Origin: JBCBKU01 sp038521345
GTDB lineage: Bacteria; Pseudomonadota; Alphaproteobacteria; Rhodobacterales; Rhodobacteraceae
Assembly (NCBI GenBank): GCA_038521345.1
Contig: JBCBKU010000008.1
Coordinates: forward strand, 42,528 to 106,527
Reading direction: 5' to 3'
DNA length: 64,000 nucleotides
The first letter of the stretch is position 1; the number at the start of each line of letters is the position of its first letter. The notes under the pieces are model-generated. The model searched no databases. It saw only the letters and a program-made list of their open reading frames with translations, and was not told where the DNA came from. The position numbers were made by a program, and so were the translations under genes. Below are positions 8,316 through 16,216 of this stretch, one piece after another.

Positions 8316-9311
8316 TCAGGCGATGCGCGCGCCGGTCGCGTCGAAATAAAGTGGGTTCTTGGGCTGAAGCGGCACCGTGTCGCCGGTTTTAAGGCCGGTA
8401 TGCACGTCCGCCAGCGTGATGATGTCATGACCGTCGAGCGTCAGGTGCAGCCGGGTCTGATCGCCCAGATGTTCGACCCGCGTAACCGCGGCCGGTTTCC
8501 CGCCCGTCTGGTCGATCTGTTCCGGGCGCAGCCCAATGGTGGCCGCGCCCGCCGGCGCTCCGGGCCAGAGATCGGCGGGAAGGGCGTTGATCCGCGGCAA
8601 GCCGAGCCGGGATGCCACATAAAGCGAGACCGGGTTCTCGTAGATCTCCCGCGGGGATCCGTATTGCACGAGGCGCCCCTGATCCAGCACGCCCACATGG
8701 CTGGCCATTGTCATGGCTTCGATCTGGTCGTGGGTTACATAAAGCAGCGTCGCCGCCAGTTCGGCGTGGATGCGTTTCAACTCGATGCGAAGATCGGCAC
8801 GCAACTTGGCATCAAGCGAGGACAACGGTTCGTCCATAAGGTAGATGGCCGGATCGCGGACCAAGGCCCGGCCAATCGAGACGCGCTGCATCTCGCCACC
8901 AGAAAGTTCGGTCGCCTTGTTGTCCAGTTTCCCAGGGATATGAAGAACCTCGGCGACGTCCTTCACCTTTTTGGCGATCTCGTCCTCGGGTGTCTTCAGG
9001 ATCGGAGAGCGCAGCGGGAAGGCCAAATTCTCGCGCACGGTCAGATGCGGATAAAGCGAGTATTGCTGAAAGACCATGGCGACATCGCGTTCCGCCGGTG
9101 TCTCGGCATTCACCACGCGCCCACCGATCGAGATCTCTCCCGCATCGGGCCGTTCCAGCCCGGCGATCAGCCTCAGCGTCGTGGTCTTGCCCGCGCCCGT
9201 GGGGCCGAGCAGAACAACGAAGGCGCCGTCCGGCACGTCCAGCGATACGTCATCGATCGCGACGGTGCTTCGAAAGCGTTTCGAGACGCCCCGCAAGGTG
9301 ACTTCAGCCAT
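8316..9311 (-). CDS. ABC transporter ATP-binding protein, MalK/UgpC type (second ATPase)
   Basis: A 331-aa nucleotide-binding subunit with a Walker A GPTGAGKTTTLR, Q-loop FQQYSLYPH, signature LSGGEMQRVSIGRA, Walker B AIYLMDEPLSSLD, the switch His in VTHDQIEAM and a C-terminal TOBE-type regulatory region. The ATG at 9311 gives an 8-nt overlap with the preceding ATPase. The paired arrangement of two different MalK-like ATPases with two permeases resembles the glycerol GlpSTPQV importer of Rhizobium and related polyol systems. Confidence 0.9.
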   Translation of the reverse strand: MAEVTLRGVSKRFRSTVAIDDVSLDVPDGAFVVLLGPTGAGKTTTLRLIAGLERPDAGEISIGGRVVNAETPAERDVAMVFQQYSLYPHLTVRENLAFPLRSPILKTPEDEIAKKVKDVAEVLHIPGKLDNKATELSGGEMQRVSIGRALVRDPAIYLMDEPLSSLDAKLRADLRIELKRIHAELAATLLYVTHDQIEAMTMASHVGVLDQGRLVQYGSPREIYENPVSLYVASRLGLPRINALPADLWPGAPAGAATIGLRPEQIDQTGGKPAAVTRVEHLGDQTRLHLTLDGHDIITLADVHTGLKTGDTVPLQPKNPLYFDATGARIA

Positions 9312-10398
9312 CGAGAACCTCAGCATTTGCGGCCGACCGAAGCGCGCGCCCGGTCTGCCGGTCAAACAACGTCACCGTGCGCGGATCAAAGGCAAGGCCC
9401 ACGGTCTCACCCGGCGTGGCTGGCAGATCCGCCCCGATCCGCGCCTTGATTTCCCCCGCATCGGTCTCAAGCGTTACGATTTGTGTCGTACCGAGGTATT
9501 CGGTGGCCAGAATGCGCCCCCGGTAGCGACCGGAATCGGTCAGGCGGATGTGTTCCGGTCGCACGCCGAAGGTCAGCGCACCCTCGTGCCCCTCCCGCTG
9601 CTCCGGGATCTCGAGCGCGGCGTTACCCAATGAAACCGAGGTCGCTCCTTCGGCGACGGCGCCTTCAAAGTCGAGAAAGTTCATCGCGGGCGAGCCGATA
9701 AAGCTCGCCACAAACTGGGTGGCGGGCCAGTCGTAGATGTCCTGCGGCGTCCCGAATTGTTCAACAACGCCATGGTTCATGACGACGATCTTGTCGCCCA
9801 TCTGCATGGCTTCGAGCTGATCATGGGTCACATAGACCGTGGTGGCGCCCATGCGGTCATGCAGCGCGCGCAGCTCTTCGGCCATATGCTCGCGAAACTC
9901 GGCGTCGAGCGCGCCCAGAGGTTCGTCCATCATAAATGCCTTCGGGTCGCGGACAATGGCCCGGCCAAGCGCCACCCGCTGGCGGTCGCCGCCGGACAGA
10001 CCACCCACCGGCCGTTTCAGGATGTCTTCGATCCCGAGGATTCTGGCGACTTCGGCCACCTTGGCGCGCGTGTCGGCCCGGCTCATCCCTTGGGACAGAA
10101 GCGGATAGGCGATGTTGCGATAGACGTTCATGTGCGGGTAAAGCGCGAACATCTGGAACACCATGGCGATGTCGCGTTCCGAGGCGGGCTTTTGCGCCAC
10201 GTTCTCGCCGTCGATCAGGATCTCGCCCGATGTCGGAAGCTCCAGTCCCGCGATCATGCGCAAGGTCGTCGTCTTGCCGCAGCCCGATGGCCCGAGAAGC
10301 ATAAAGAACTCGCCGTCGGCGATGGTGAAGGACGAGGATTGAACGGCGGTGAAATCGCCGAAATCCTTGCGAACGTTCCGGATTACGATCTCGGCCAT
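9304..10398 (-). CDS. ABC transporter ATP-binding protein, MalK/UgpC type (first ATPase)
   Basis: A 364-aa ATPase subunit with Walker A GPSGCGKTTTLRM, Q-loop FQMFALYPHMN, signature LSGGDRQRVALGRA (Asp where Gln or Glu is usual), Walker B AFMMDEPLGALD, switch His in VTHDQLEAM and a C-terminal TOBE region (FGVRPEHIRL). The start MAEIVIRNV at 10398 forms a TGATG junction with the 64-aa membrane protein gene upstream. It probably pairs with the 331-aa ATPase as a heterodimer energising the two permeases of this operon. Confidence 0.9.
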   Translation of the reverse strand: MAEIVIRNVRKDFGDFTAVQSSSFTIADGEFFMLLGPSGCGKTTTLRMIAGLELPTSGEILIDGENVAQKPASERDIAMVFQMFALYPHMNVYRNIAYPLLSQGMSRADTRAKVAEVARILGIEDILKRPVGGLSGGDRQRVALGRAIVRDPKAFMMDEPLGALDAEFREHMAEELRALHDRMGATTVYVTHDQLEAMQMGDKIVVMNHGVVEQFGTPQDIYDWPATQFVASFIGSPAMNFLDFEGAVAEGATSVSLGNAALEIPEQREGHEGALTFGVRPEHIRLTDSGRYRGRILATEYLGTTQIVTLETDAGEIKARIGADLPATPGETVGLAFDPRTVTLFDRQTGRALRSAANAEVLDG

Positions 10399-10592
10399 CA
10401 CTCGTCCTCGGGAAAGTGGCTGACGATGATGAACATCACTGTCCCGACGAGGATCGTGATGAAGGAATAGGTGAACGCCCAGATCACAAAGGGCTGCATC
10501 AGCATCAGCACGCCCACGACGATCAGAACGGTGGCCACCATCTCCCACGGGCCGCGGCGGAACCGGGCCAAGCCGCGAAGGAATGCGCTCAT
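10398..10592 (-). CDS. Small membrane protein of polyol-type ABC operon
   Basis: A 64-aa protein with two hydrophobic stretches (about 17-34 and 39-56: MVATVLIVVGVLMLMQP and FTYSFITILVGTVMFIIV) and charged ends. It is tightly embedded between a permease (ATGA overlap) and the first ATPase (TGATG junction), so translation is coupled. Glycerol-type GlpSTPQV operons carry a small integral membrane protein in a comparable place (DUF2160/GlpU-like); whether this is the same family cannot be settled by eye, and this one is shorter. Likely an accessory membrane component. Confidence 0.72.
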   Translation of the reverse strand: MSAFLRGLARFRRGPWEMVATVLIVVGVLMLMQPFVIWAFTYSFITILVGTVMFIIVSHFPEDE

Positions 10593-11527
10593 TTCCGAAC
10601 CGCTCCGAAGGTGATCCCGCGCAGGAGGTGTTTGCGCAGGACCACGGTGAAGACCATAACCGGGATCAGGAACAGGGTGGCGCCGGCCGCAACCGCCGGC
10701 CAGTCCTGGCCGCCGACCCCGATGATCGTTGGGATGAACGGGGGCGCGGTCTGGGCGGTGCCGCTCGTCAGAAGAACCGCAAAGGCGTATTCGTTCCATG
10801 CAAAGATCAGGCAGAAGATCGCGGTTGCGACGATCCCCGTCGTCGCCTGCGGCAACACCACTTTGTAGAACGCCTGAAACCGCGTGTATCCGTCAATCAG
10901 GGCCGCCTCTTCGTATTCGCGCGGGATCTCGTCGATGAACCCTTTCAGGAGCCAGACAGCCAGCGAGATGTTCACGGCGGTATAAAGCAGGATCATGCCC
11001 AGATGCGTGTCCGAAAGCCCGAGCTCGCGGTACATCAGGAAGATCGGGATCGCGACGGCGATGGGCGGCATCATCCGGGTCGAAAGGATGAAGAACAGAA
11101 GATCGTCGGCCAGCGGTATCCTGAACCGGCTGAACGCATAGGCCGCAAGCGTCCCGAGAAGGACCGACAGGAAGGTCGATCCGAACCCGATGATGACCGA
11201 ATTCATGAACCGCTCGCCGTAGCGCGAGGGTCCGACGATCACCATGTCGTACTGGCGCACGATCTCTTCGTACCAGGTCTCGGGCGGGTTCTCGGCAAGA
11301 AACTCCTGCGTTTGACGTGTCCGGGTAGTGAACAGGTTGACATAGCCCTCGAGGGACGGCTCGAAGACGACTTTCGGCGGATATGAGATGGCGTCCGCCG
11401 GCGTCTTGAAGCCGGTCGCCACGATCCAGACGAGGGGCACCATCGTGATCAGCGCATAAATCACAACGAGGACGCCCGCGATCCATTTGGCGCGCGCGGA
11501 GGGCTCAGTGACGGAATAGGCGCTCAT
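10589..11527 (-). CDS. Carbohydrate ABC transporter permease, MalG type
   Basis: A 312-aa inner-membrane permease with about six transmembrane segments. The ATPase-contact EAA loop is visible at EYEEAALIDGYTRFQAFYKV. A long periplasmic segment follows the first helix, as in MalG-like CUT1 permeases. Its stop overlaps the small membrane protein start (ATGA), and its start overlaps the stop of a candidate 35-codon mini-ORF. It should pair with the MalF-type permease at 11634-12578. Confidence 0.9.
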   Translation of the reverse strand: MSAYSVTEPSARAKWIAGVLVVIYALITMVPLVWIVATGFKTPADAISYPPKVVFEPSLEGYVNLFTTRTRQTQEFLAENPPETWYEEIVRQYDMVIVGPSRYGERFMNSVIIGFGSTFLSVLLGTLAAYAFSRFRIPLADDLLFFILSTRMMPPIAVAIPIFLMYRELGLSDTHLGMILLYTAVNISLAVWLLKGFIDEIPREYEEAALIDGYTRFQAFYKVVLPQATTGIVATAIFCLIFAWNEYAFAVLLTSGTAQTAPPFIPTIIGVGGQDWPAVAAGATLFLIPVMVFTVVLRKHLLRGITFGAVRK

Positions 11528-11631
11528 GACCGATGCTCCGCGAGCTTCGCGGTCCCGTCATGCGTAGATATTCCAAGATGAAAGCGGATACCGTTCATCT
11601 TGATCCAAATACGCGGATCCTGCCGGTTCAT
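11524..11631 (-). CDS. Candidate 35-aa small ORF between the two permease genes
   Basis: The 106-nt gap between the permeases is filled by an open frame starting ATG two bases after the upstream permease TAG and ending in a 4-nt ATGA overlap with the next permease. An AAGGAG ribosome site lies 8 nt before the ATG, inside the end of the upstream gene. The product (starts MNRQDPRIWIKMNG) is hydrophilic with no recognised domain. Either a coupling leader peptide that carries ribosomes to the second permease, or chance packing. Confidence 0.4.
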   Translation of the reverse strand: MNRQDPRIWIKMNGIRFHLGISTHDGTAKLAEHRS

Positions 11632-11633
11632 CC

Positions 11634-12578
11634 CTAGCGCTCCTTCACTTTGTTGAGCGCCTTCACGTAGATCGACGCGAGCCCGAAGACGGTCACAAAG
11701 AGGATGATCGCATAGGCCGAGGCATAGCCCGTGCGCCACTTCTCGAAGGCTTCCCGTTTCAGGTTGATCGAGGCCACTTCGGTCGTTGATCCCGGACCGC
11801 CGCCGGTCAGAAGAACCACGAGATCGAACATCTTGAAGTTCTCGATACCGCGGAACAGGACCGCAAGCATGAGGAAGGGCAGCACCATGGGGACGGTGAT
11901 CGTCCAGAACTGACGCCACTTCGACGCCCGGTCGATCTCGGCGGCCTCGTAGATGTAGTCGGGAATACTTCGGAGCCCGGCGAGACATATGAGCATCACG
12001 AACGGCGTCCACATCCATGTGTCGACGATCACGATGGACCAGGGTGCCAGCTGGACCGATCCGATCATCTCGAACGAGGACGCGGGCACACCGGAGAAGA
12101 ATTCGATCACGTAGTTAAAGAGCCCGATCTGCGGCTGGTAGAGAAAGGTCCAGAAATTCCCCACGACGGCCGGTGACAGCATCATCGGCAACACGATGAT
12201 CGTGGTCCAGAGATCGTTGCCCTTGAACTTCTTGTTGATCAGGTAGGCGAGGGTAAAGCCGATCAGAACCTGAAAGAAGATCGTCCAGAGCACGAAATGT
12301 GCGGTGGCCTGCATGTTCAGCCAGATGTCGCTGTCGGTCAGGATCCGTTCATAGTTCCGGAGCCCGACCCATTCCGCTTCGCGGTTCCGGTTCGCTCGGA
12401 AATTCGTGAACGACAGGCGGATCGTCCAGATCAGCGGAAAGATGTTGATCGCGAGCAGCAGAAAGATGGTCGGTGCGACGAAGATCCATGCGATGGCCCG
12501 GTCCGACAAACCCTTGACGCGGCGGGCGACCCGGGCGGGCGTGGCGCGTGCGGCGCGATCTGCAAGGGTCTTGGTCAT
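11634..12578 (-). CDS. Carbohydrate ABC transporter permease, MalF/UgpA type
   Basis: A 314-aa permease with a cytoplasmic N-terminus of about 28 residues, a first helix IAWIFVAPTIFLLLAINIFP and about five further hydrophobic segments. The EAA loop reads YIYEAAEIDRASKWRQFW. It belongs to the CUT1 (family 1 solute) importers and should form the channel with the MalG-type subunit downstream. It is the first membrane gene after the binding protein, separated from it by a 112-nt spacer that contains a strong hairpin. Confidence 0.9.
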   Translation of the reverse strand: MTKTLADRAARATPARVARRVKGLSDRAIAWIFVAPTIFLLLAINIFPLIWTIRLSFTNFRANRNREAEWVGLRNYERILTDSDIWLNMQATAHFVLWTIFFQVLIGFTLAYLINKKFKGNDLWTTIIVLPMMLSPAVVGNFWTFLYQPQIGLFNYVIEFFSGVPASSFEMIGSVQLAPWSIVIVDTWMWTPFVMLICLAGLRSIPDYIYEAAEIDRASKWRQFWTITVPMVLPFLMLAVLFRGIENFKMFDLVVLLTGGGPGSTTEVASINLKREAFEKWRTGYASAYAIILFVTVFGLASIYVKALNKVKER

Positions 12579-12649
12579 GGGATGCGTCAGGCCTGAGTGT
12601 TCCTACCCCGGGGCCGGGCCCGGGTGATCGTCAGCGTGGGGGAGGGGAT

Positions 12650-12672
12650 GGCCCCGGGTCAAGCCCGGGGCC
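12650..12672. repeat. Perfect GC stem-loop between binding-protein and permease genes
   Basis: Nine-base arms GGCCCCGGG and CCCGGGGCC enclose the loop TCAAG. A second, less regular GC palindrome (CCCCGGGG) lies about 45 nt away at 12607-12614. There is no T-tract. Such hairpins after an ABC binding-protein gene commonly protect its mRNA and lower downstream expression; CCCGGGTCAAGCCCGGG-like palindromes also recur in alphaproteobacterial intergenic DNA as REP-like elements (from memory). Confidence 0.7.
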
Positions 12673-12690
12673 AAGTCGGGTAGCCAGGAC

Positions 12691-14007
12691 TTAGAGCTTG
12701 CCTTCGTCCTCGAAGGTTTCGGTCCAGTCCTCGATCAGCTTGTTCAGCGCTTCTTCTGCCGTGCCGATGTCGGCGACGATGTAGTCGTGAAGACGCTTCT
12801 GCATGGCCAGCAGCAGTTCGGCATATGCCGGTTCCTGCCAGAAGTCCTGCACCGCATCCATCGCTTCGAGGAAGTCGGCCGCAAAGGGCTGGCTGTCGGT
12901 GAAGCCCGGGTCCTGAAGCACCGAGTTGTGCGCCGAGTAGCCGCCAAGCTCCCACCACTTTGCCTGCACGTCGGGCTGGGCGAACCACTTGATGTACTCA
13001 AGTGCAGCATCCTGCTTGTCGGAGTAGGCCACAACCGAGATGCCCTGACCGCCAAGGGTCGATGCCGCCTGGTTCTGCGGCGGGTTCACGAAGAAGCCGA
13101 TCGTGTCGCCGCCGGTGTTCGGATCGGCGTAGAGGCCGGGGAAGAACGCGAACCAGTTCATCGCCATGGCCACCTGACCAGACTTATAGGCGTCAAGCGA
13201 CTGCTCCATATACGCGTCCGTGTAGCCCGGAGGCGTGCAGCATTCGTAGAGTTCCTTGTAGAACTCGAGCGCCTCGATGGCCGCCGCCGAGTTCACGGCG
13301 CCTTCCATGTCGTAGGTGCCGGGCTCGTTCTCGTACTTGAAGCCCCATGCATAAAGCGCGCCGGTGGCGCCCATGGTGATCCCCTCCGAGCCACGCTCGG
13401 TAAAGATCGATACGCCGTAGCGGGTCTGACCGTCGATCTCGCGTTCCTGGAAGAACTTGGCGATCTGCATCAGCTCCTGCTGGGTCTGCGGCTCACGCAG
13501 TTCCTGACCCGTGGCTTCCGTGTAGGCCGCCTTGATCTCGTCATTCTCGAACCAGTCGCGGCGGTAGAACCAGCCGTTGGCATCGCCCATGGCGGGCAGG
13601 GCATAGTAGTTGGGCTCGCCCTTGGGCCAAGTCGAATAGGCATAGACCGTCGCCGGGGCGAAGTCGTCCATGCTGATTCCTTCGGCATCGAAGAAGTCGT
13701 TCAGCTGAACGTAGTGACCGTTCTCCGCGCCGCCGCCGATCCACTGGCTGTCGCCGATCAGGAGATCGCAGAGCTTTCCGCCCGAGTTCAACTCGTTCAG
13801 CATCCGGTCCGCAAAATTCGGCCACGGCACGAACTCGAAGTTCATCGTGTGGCCGCTGTCGGCCTCGAACTCTTTCGACAGTTCGACAAGCGCGTTCGCC
13901 GGATCCCAAGCGGCCCAGCAAAGCGTCAAGTCCTCGGCCTGGGCGCTCGTCACGCCGACGCCGGTGACGGCGGTCAACGCAGCGGCCGCCAGAAGTCGTA
14001 TCTTCAT
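12691..14007 (-). CDS. Extracellular sugar/polyol-binding protein (family 1) of ABC importer
   Basis: A 438-aa secreted periplasmic binding protein. The N-terminal signal peptide MKIRLLAAAALTAVTGVGVT ends at an SAQA/E site near residue 24. The mature protein has the family-1 fold signature (AWDPANALVELSKEFEADSG). GGAGGATTAACC before the ATG provides a strong ribosome site. A LacI-type palindrome and a promoter-like pair lie 50-80 nt upstream, so this gene appears to head the transporter transcript. The ligand is unknown; the two-ATPase layout points toward polyols or small sugars. Confidence 0.9.
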   Translation of the reverse strand: MKIRLLAAAALTAVTGVGVTSAQAEDLTLCWAAWDPANALVELSKEFEADSGHTMNFEFVPWPNFADRMLNELNSGGKLCDLLIGDSQWIGGGAENGHYVQLNDFFDAEGISMDDFAPATVYAYSTWPKGEPNYYALPAMGDANGWFYRRDWFENDEIKAAYTEATGQELREPQTQQELMQIAKFFQEREIDGQTRYGVSIFTERGSEGITMGATGALYAWGFKYENEPGTYDMEGAVNSAAAIEALEFYKELYECCTPPGYTDAYMEQSLDAYKSGQVAMAMNWFAFFPGLYADPNTGGDTIGFFVNPPQNQAASTLGGQGISVVAYSDKQDAALEYIKWFAQPDVQAKWWELGGYSAHNSVLQDPGFTDSQPFAADFLEAMDAVQDFWQEPAYAELLLAMQKRLHDYIVADIGTAEEALNKLIEDWTETFEDEGKL

Positions 14008-14057
14008 GGTTAATCCTCCCTAGACACGCTCCTTTGCGAGGACGGAGCGTTAGGGGA

Positions 14058-14087
14058 AGCCTAAATGAGGTGCGTACCTCATGTAAA
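14058..14087 (-). promoter_or_regulatory. Putative promoter with embedded LacI-type operator, upstream of binding protein
   Basis: On the minus strand a -35-like TTTACA (14087-14082) and a -10-like TAGGCT (14063-14058) are separated by 18 nt. The spacer is almost exactly filled by a palindrome with 7-bp arms ATGAGGT / ACCTCAT around a CG centre (14065-14082). LacI-family operators are typically even palindromes with a central CG. A related site occurs before the LacI gene. Repression by that regulator is inferred. Confidence 0.6.
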
Positions 14088-14232
14088 CGAAAAAGTCGCA
14101 GATCTCGCGAGTGGCTTCTCGAAATGTCAAGCGGCGGCTGCGGTCCTCATGCGATCCATTGCAGCGACGGGGCAGCGATCCGGCCGCCCGGAAAGAGGGC
14201 GGGCAGCCGGGTCCCGGCTTTTCCAGCGCGGA

Positions 14233-15408
14233 TCAAAGAGAGAGCGTCACCCAGGCTGCGTCCCTTTTCGACGACCGCACGCAGGCATCGACGAAGGCCA
14301 CCCCCTCCAGTCCGTCCTGTACGGTCGGGAATACGATCTCGCCCGGTCGCGCCTCACCGCGTTGATGGGCCCGGATCGCGGCGGCCGCCTCCGAATAGAT
14401 ATTGGCGAAGCCTTCCAGATATCCTTCGGGGTGGCCGGGTGGCACCCGGCTGACCCTGCCGGCAGCGTCTCCGGCACCGGCGCCTCCACGTGTGATAAGG
14501 CGCTTGGGCTCGCCGAAGGGCGTGAACCAAAGGTAATTCGGATCCTCCTGCGCCCATTCAAGACCGCCCGATGTGCCGTAGACCCGCAGCCGCAAGGCGT
14601 TTTCGTTGCCGGGTGCCACCTGGCTGCACCAGAGCATGCCCTTTGCGCCACCATCGAACCGCAGCATCACGTGGCCATTGTCGTCGACCCGGCGGCCATC
14701 GACAAAGCTGGTCAAATCGGCGGCGAGTGAGTGCAGGCGAAGACCCGTGACAAACCGTGCAAGGTTGTAGGCATGGGTGCCGATATCCCCGGTCGCGCCG
14801 CCGGCGCCCGAGCGCTCGGGGTCGGTCCGCCACGCCGCCTGTTTCATCCCCGAGGATTCGAGATCGGTCGTCAGCCAGTCCTGCGGATACTCGACCTGCA
14901 CCACCCGGATCGTCCCCAGATCGCCGGCGTCGATCATGTCCCGCGCCTGTCGGACCATGGGGTAGCCGGTGTAATTGTGGGTGAGAACGAAAAGCGCGTC
15001 CGAACTCTCGGCGGCTTTCACGAGCTTCTTTGCGTCTGCCAAAGTCGAGGTCAGCGGCTTGTCACAGATCACGTGAATACCGCGCTTCAGGAACTCGCGG
15101 GCAACGGGATAGTGCATGTGGTTGGGTGTGACGATGGCGACCGCCTCGATACCCTCCTTCAAGCGCGCCTCTCTTTTGGCCATCTCTGAAAAGTCGCCAT
15201 AGGCGCGGTCCGACGCCACCCCGAGATCCGCCGCCGAGGCGAGCGATTTCTCCGGGGTCGAACTGAAGCAGCCGGCAACCAGCGCATAGTGGTCATCGAT
15301 CCGGCTCGCGATCCGGTGGACACCGCCGATGAACGCGTCCCGTCCGCCGCCGACCATCCCCAACCGGATCCGGCCAGTATGCTCTTCTGCTTTCCCTTCG
15401 ATGGCCAT
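14233..15408 (-). CDS. Gfo/Idh/MocA family oxidoreductase
   Basis: A 391-aa NAD(P)-dependent dehydrogenase. The N-terminal Rossmann motif is RIRLGMVGGGRDAFIGGVHR, followed by the cofactor/catalytic segment IHVICDKPLTSTL with the family Lys-Pro, and GDIGTHAYNLARF in the C-terminal domain with the catalytic His region. The ATG at 15408 has GGGAGGA upstream, lying in the end of the preceding kinase gene. Members oxidise or reduce sugars, inositols and amino-sugars. Pairing with a TIM-barrel isomerase/epimerase two genes upstream is typical of inositol-like or keto-sugar pathways. Substrate unknown. Confidence 0.88.
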   Translation of the reverse strand: MAIEGKAEEHTGRIRLGMVGGGRDAFIGGVHRIASRIDDHYALVAGCFSSTPEKSLASAADLGVASDRAYGDFSEMAKREARLKEGIEAVAIVTPNHMHYPVAREFLKRGIHVICDKPLTSTLADAKKLVKAAESSDALFVLTHNYTGYPMVRQARDMIDAGDLGTIRVVQVEYPQDWLTTDLESSGMKQAAWRTDPERSGAGGATGDIGTHAYNLARFVTGLRLHSLAADLTSFVDGRRVDDNGHVMLRFDGGAKGMLWCSQVAPGNENALRLRVYGTSGGLEWAQEDPNYLWFTPFGEPKRLITRGGAGAGDAAGRVSRVPPGHPEGYLEGFANIYSEAAAAIRAHQRGEARPGEIVFPTVQDGLEGVAFVDACVRSSKRDAAWVTLSL

Positions 15409-15409
15409 T

Positions 15410-16216
15410 CTAAGTCCTCCCACGGATTGATGTTTCAAGCGATTGGGGTGCAGCCAGCGCCAGATCGTCGCGGTCTGCGGATGCGTCAAGCCAGATGTCG
15501 AACGCGTCAAGCGCGGCCTTGGCGGCCTCCGCTGCGCTGGCCCCCCGGGTCAGGCGCGCCAGAAGGTCGGCGGACAGCGCGTCTCCGGCGCCATTGATGC
15601 GGCGTTCATGGATCGGGCGCTGGGCAAGCGCACATGTCCCGTGGTCGAGGCTCAGAATACCGATCTGGTCCCCGTCCCGAACCGAGGTCACGAAGACCCG
15701 GTGCGGCCCGAGGGCACGGGCGGCCGCCTCGATCTCGGCGACCGATCCCGTGGGCCGGCCGGTCAACCAGCCAAGCTCGGTCACGTTGGGGGCAGCCGCA
15801 TCGGCCCGGGGTAAGATCGTGTCGCGAAGGACATCCCCCACCGCGTCTGGCAGGTAGAGCCGTCCGTCATCCCCGAGAACAGGATCGACGAACAGAAAGG
15901 GCGGCTCGGGCCGCTCAGACAATGCCTCGACAAGCTCTGCCACCGCCTCGGCGACCTCGGCGGACGCGAGATAGCCGGTCAGCACCGCGTCCACCCGGTC
16001 AAGGGCGCCGGACGCCTCAAGGCCCGCGATCAGGGCGCGCACGCCGTCCACCCCGTAGCCCTGCGCACGCGCCACGCCCGGCGTTCCCGCATGGTTCGAA
16101 ATCAGAACCGTTGGCAATGGCCAGACCTCGAATCCGGCCCGAACCAGAACGGGCAGGGCGGCGCCGAGGCCCACATGGCCCGCCACCACGCCCGACTGGA
16201 TCGACAGGCAGATCAC
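15410..16216 (-). CDS. PdxY-like pyridoxal kinase family protein (PfkB superfamily)
   Basis: A 268-aa kinase whose N-terminus (LSIQSGVVAGHVGLGAA, then FEVWPLPTVLISNHAG) matches the pyridoxal-kinase PdxY/PdxK pattern. The family Asp motif FVDPVLGDDG and the catalytic NGAGDALSADLL are present. PdxY phosphorylates pyridoxal to PLP. Finding it coupled by an ATGA overlap to a sugar isomerase, and one base before the Gfo/Idh gene, is unusual for a vitamin salvage gene. It may supply PLP or phosphorylate a pathway intermediate; the first is family-based, the second is speculation. Confidence 0.78.
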   Translation of the reverse strand: MICLSIQSGVVAGHVGLGAALPVLVRAGFEVWPLPTVLISNHAGTPGVARAQGYGVDGVRALIAGLEASGALDRVDAVLTGYLASAEVAEAVAELVEALSERPEPPFLFVDPVLGDDGRLYLPDAVGDVLRDTILPRADAAAPNVTELGWLTGRPTGSVAEIEAAARALGPHRVFVTSVRDGDQIGILSLDHGTCALAQRPIHERRINGAGDALSADLLARLTRGASAAEAAKAALDAFDIWLDASADRDDLALAAPQSLETSIRGRT

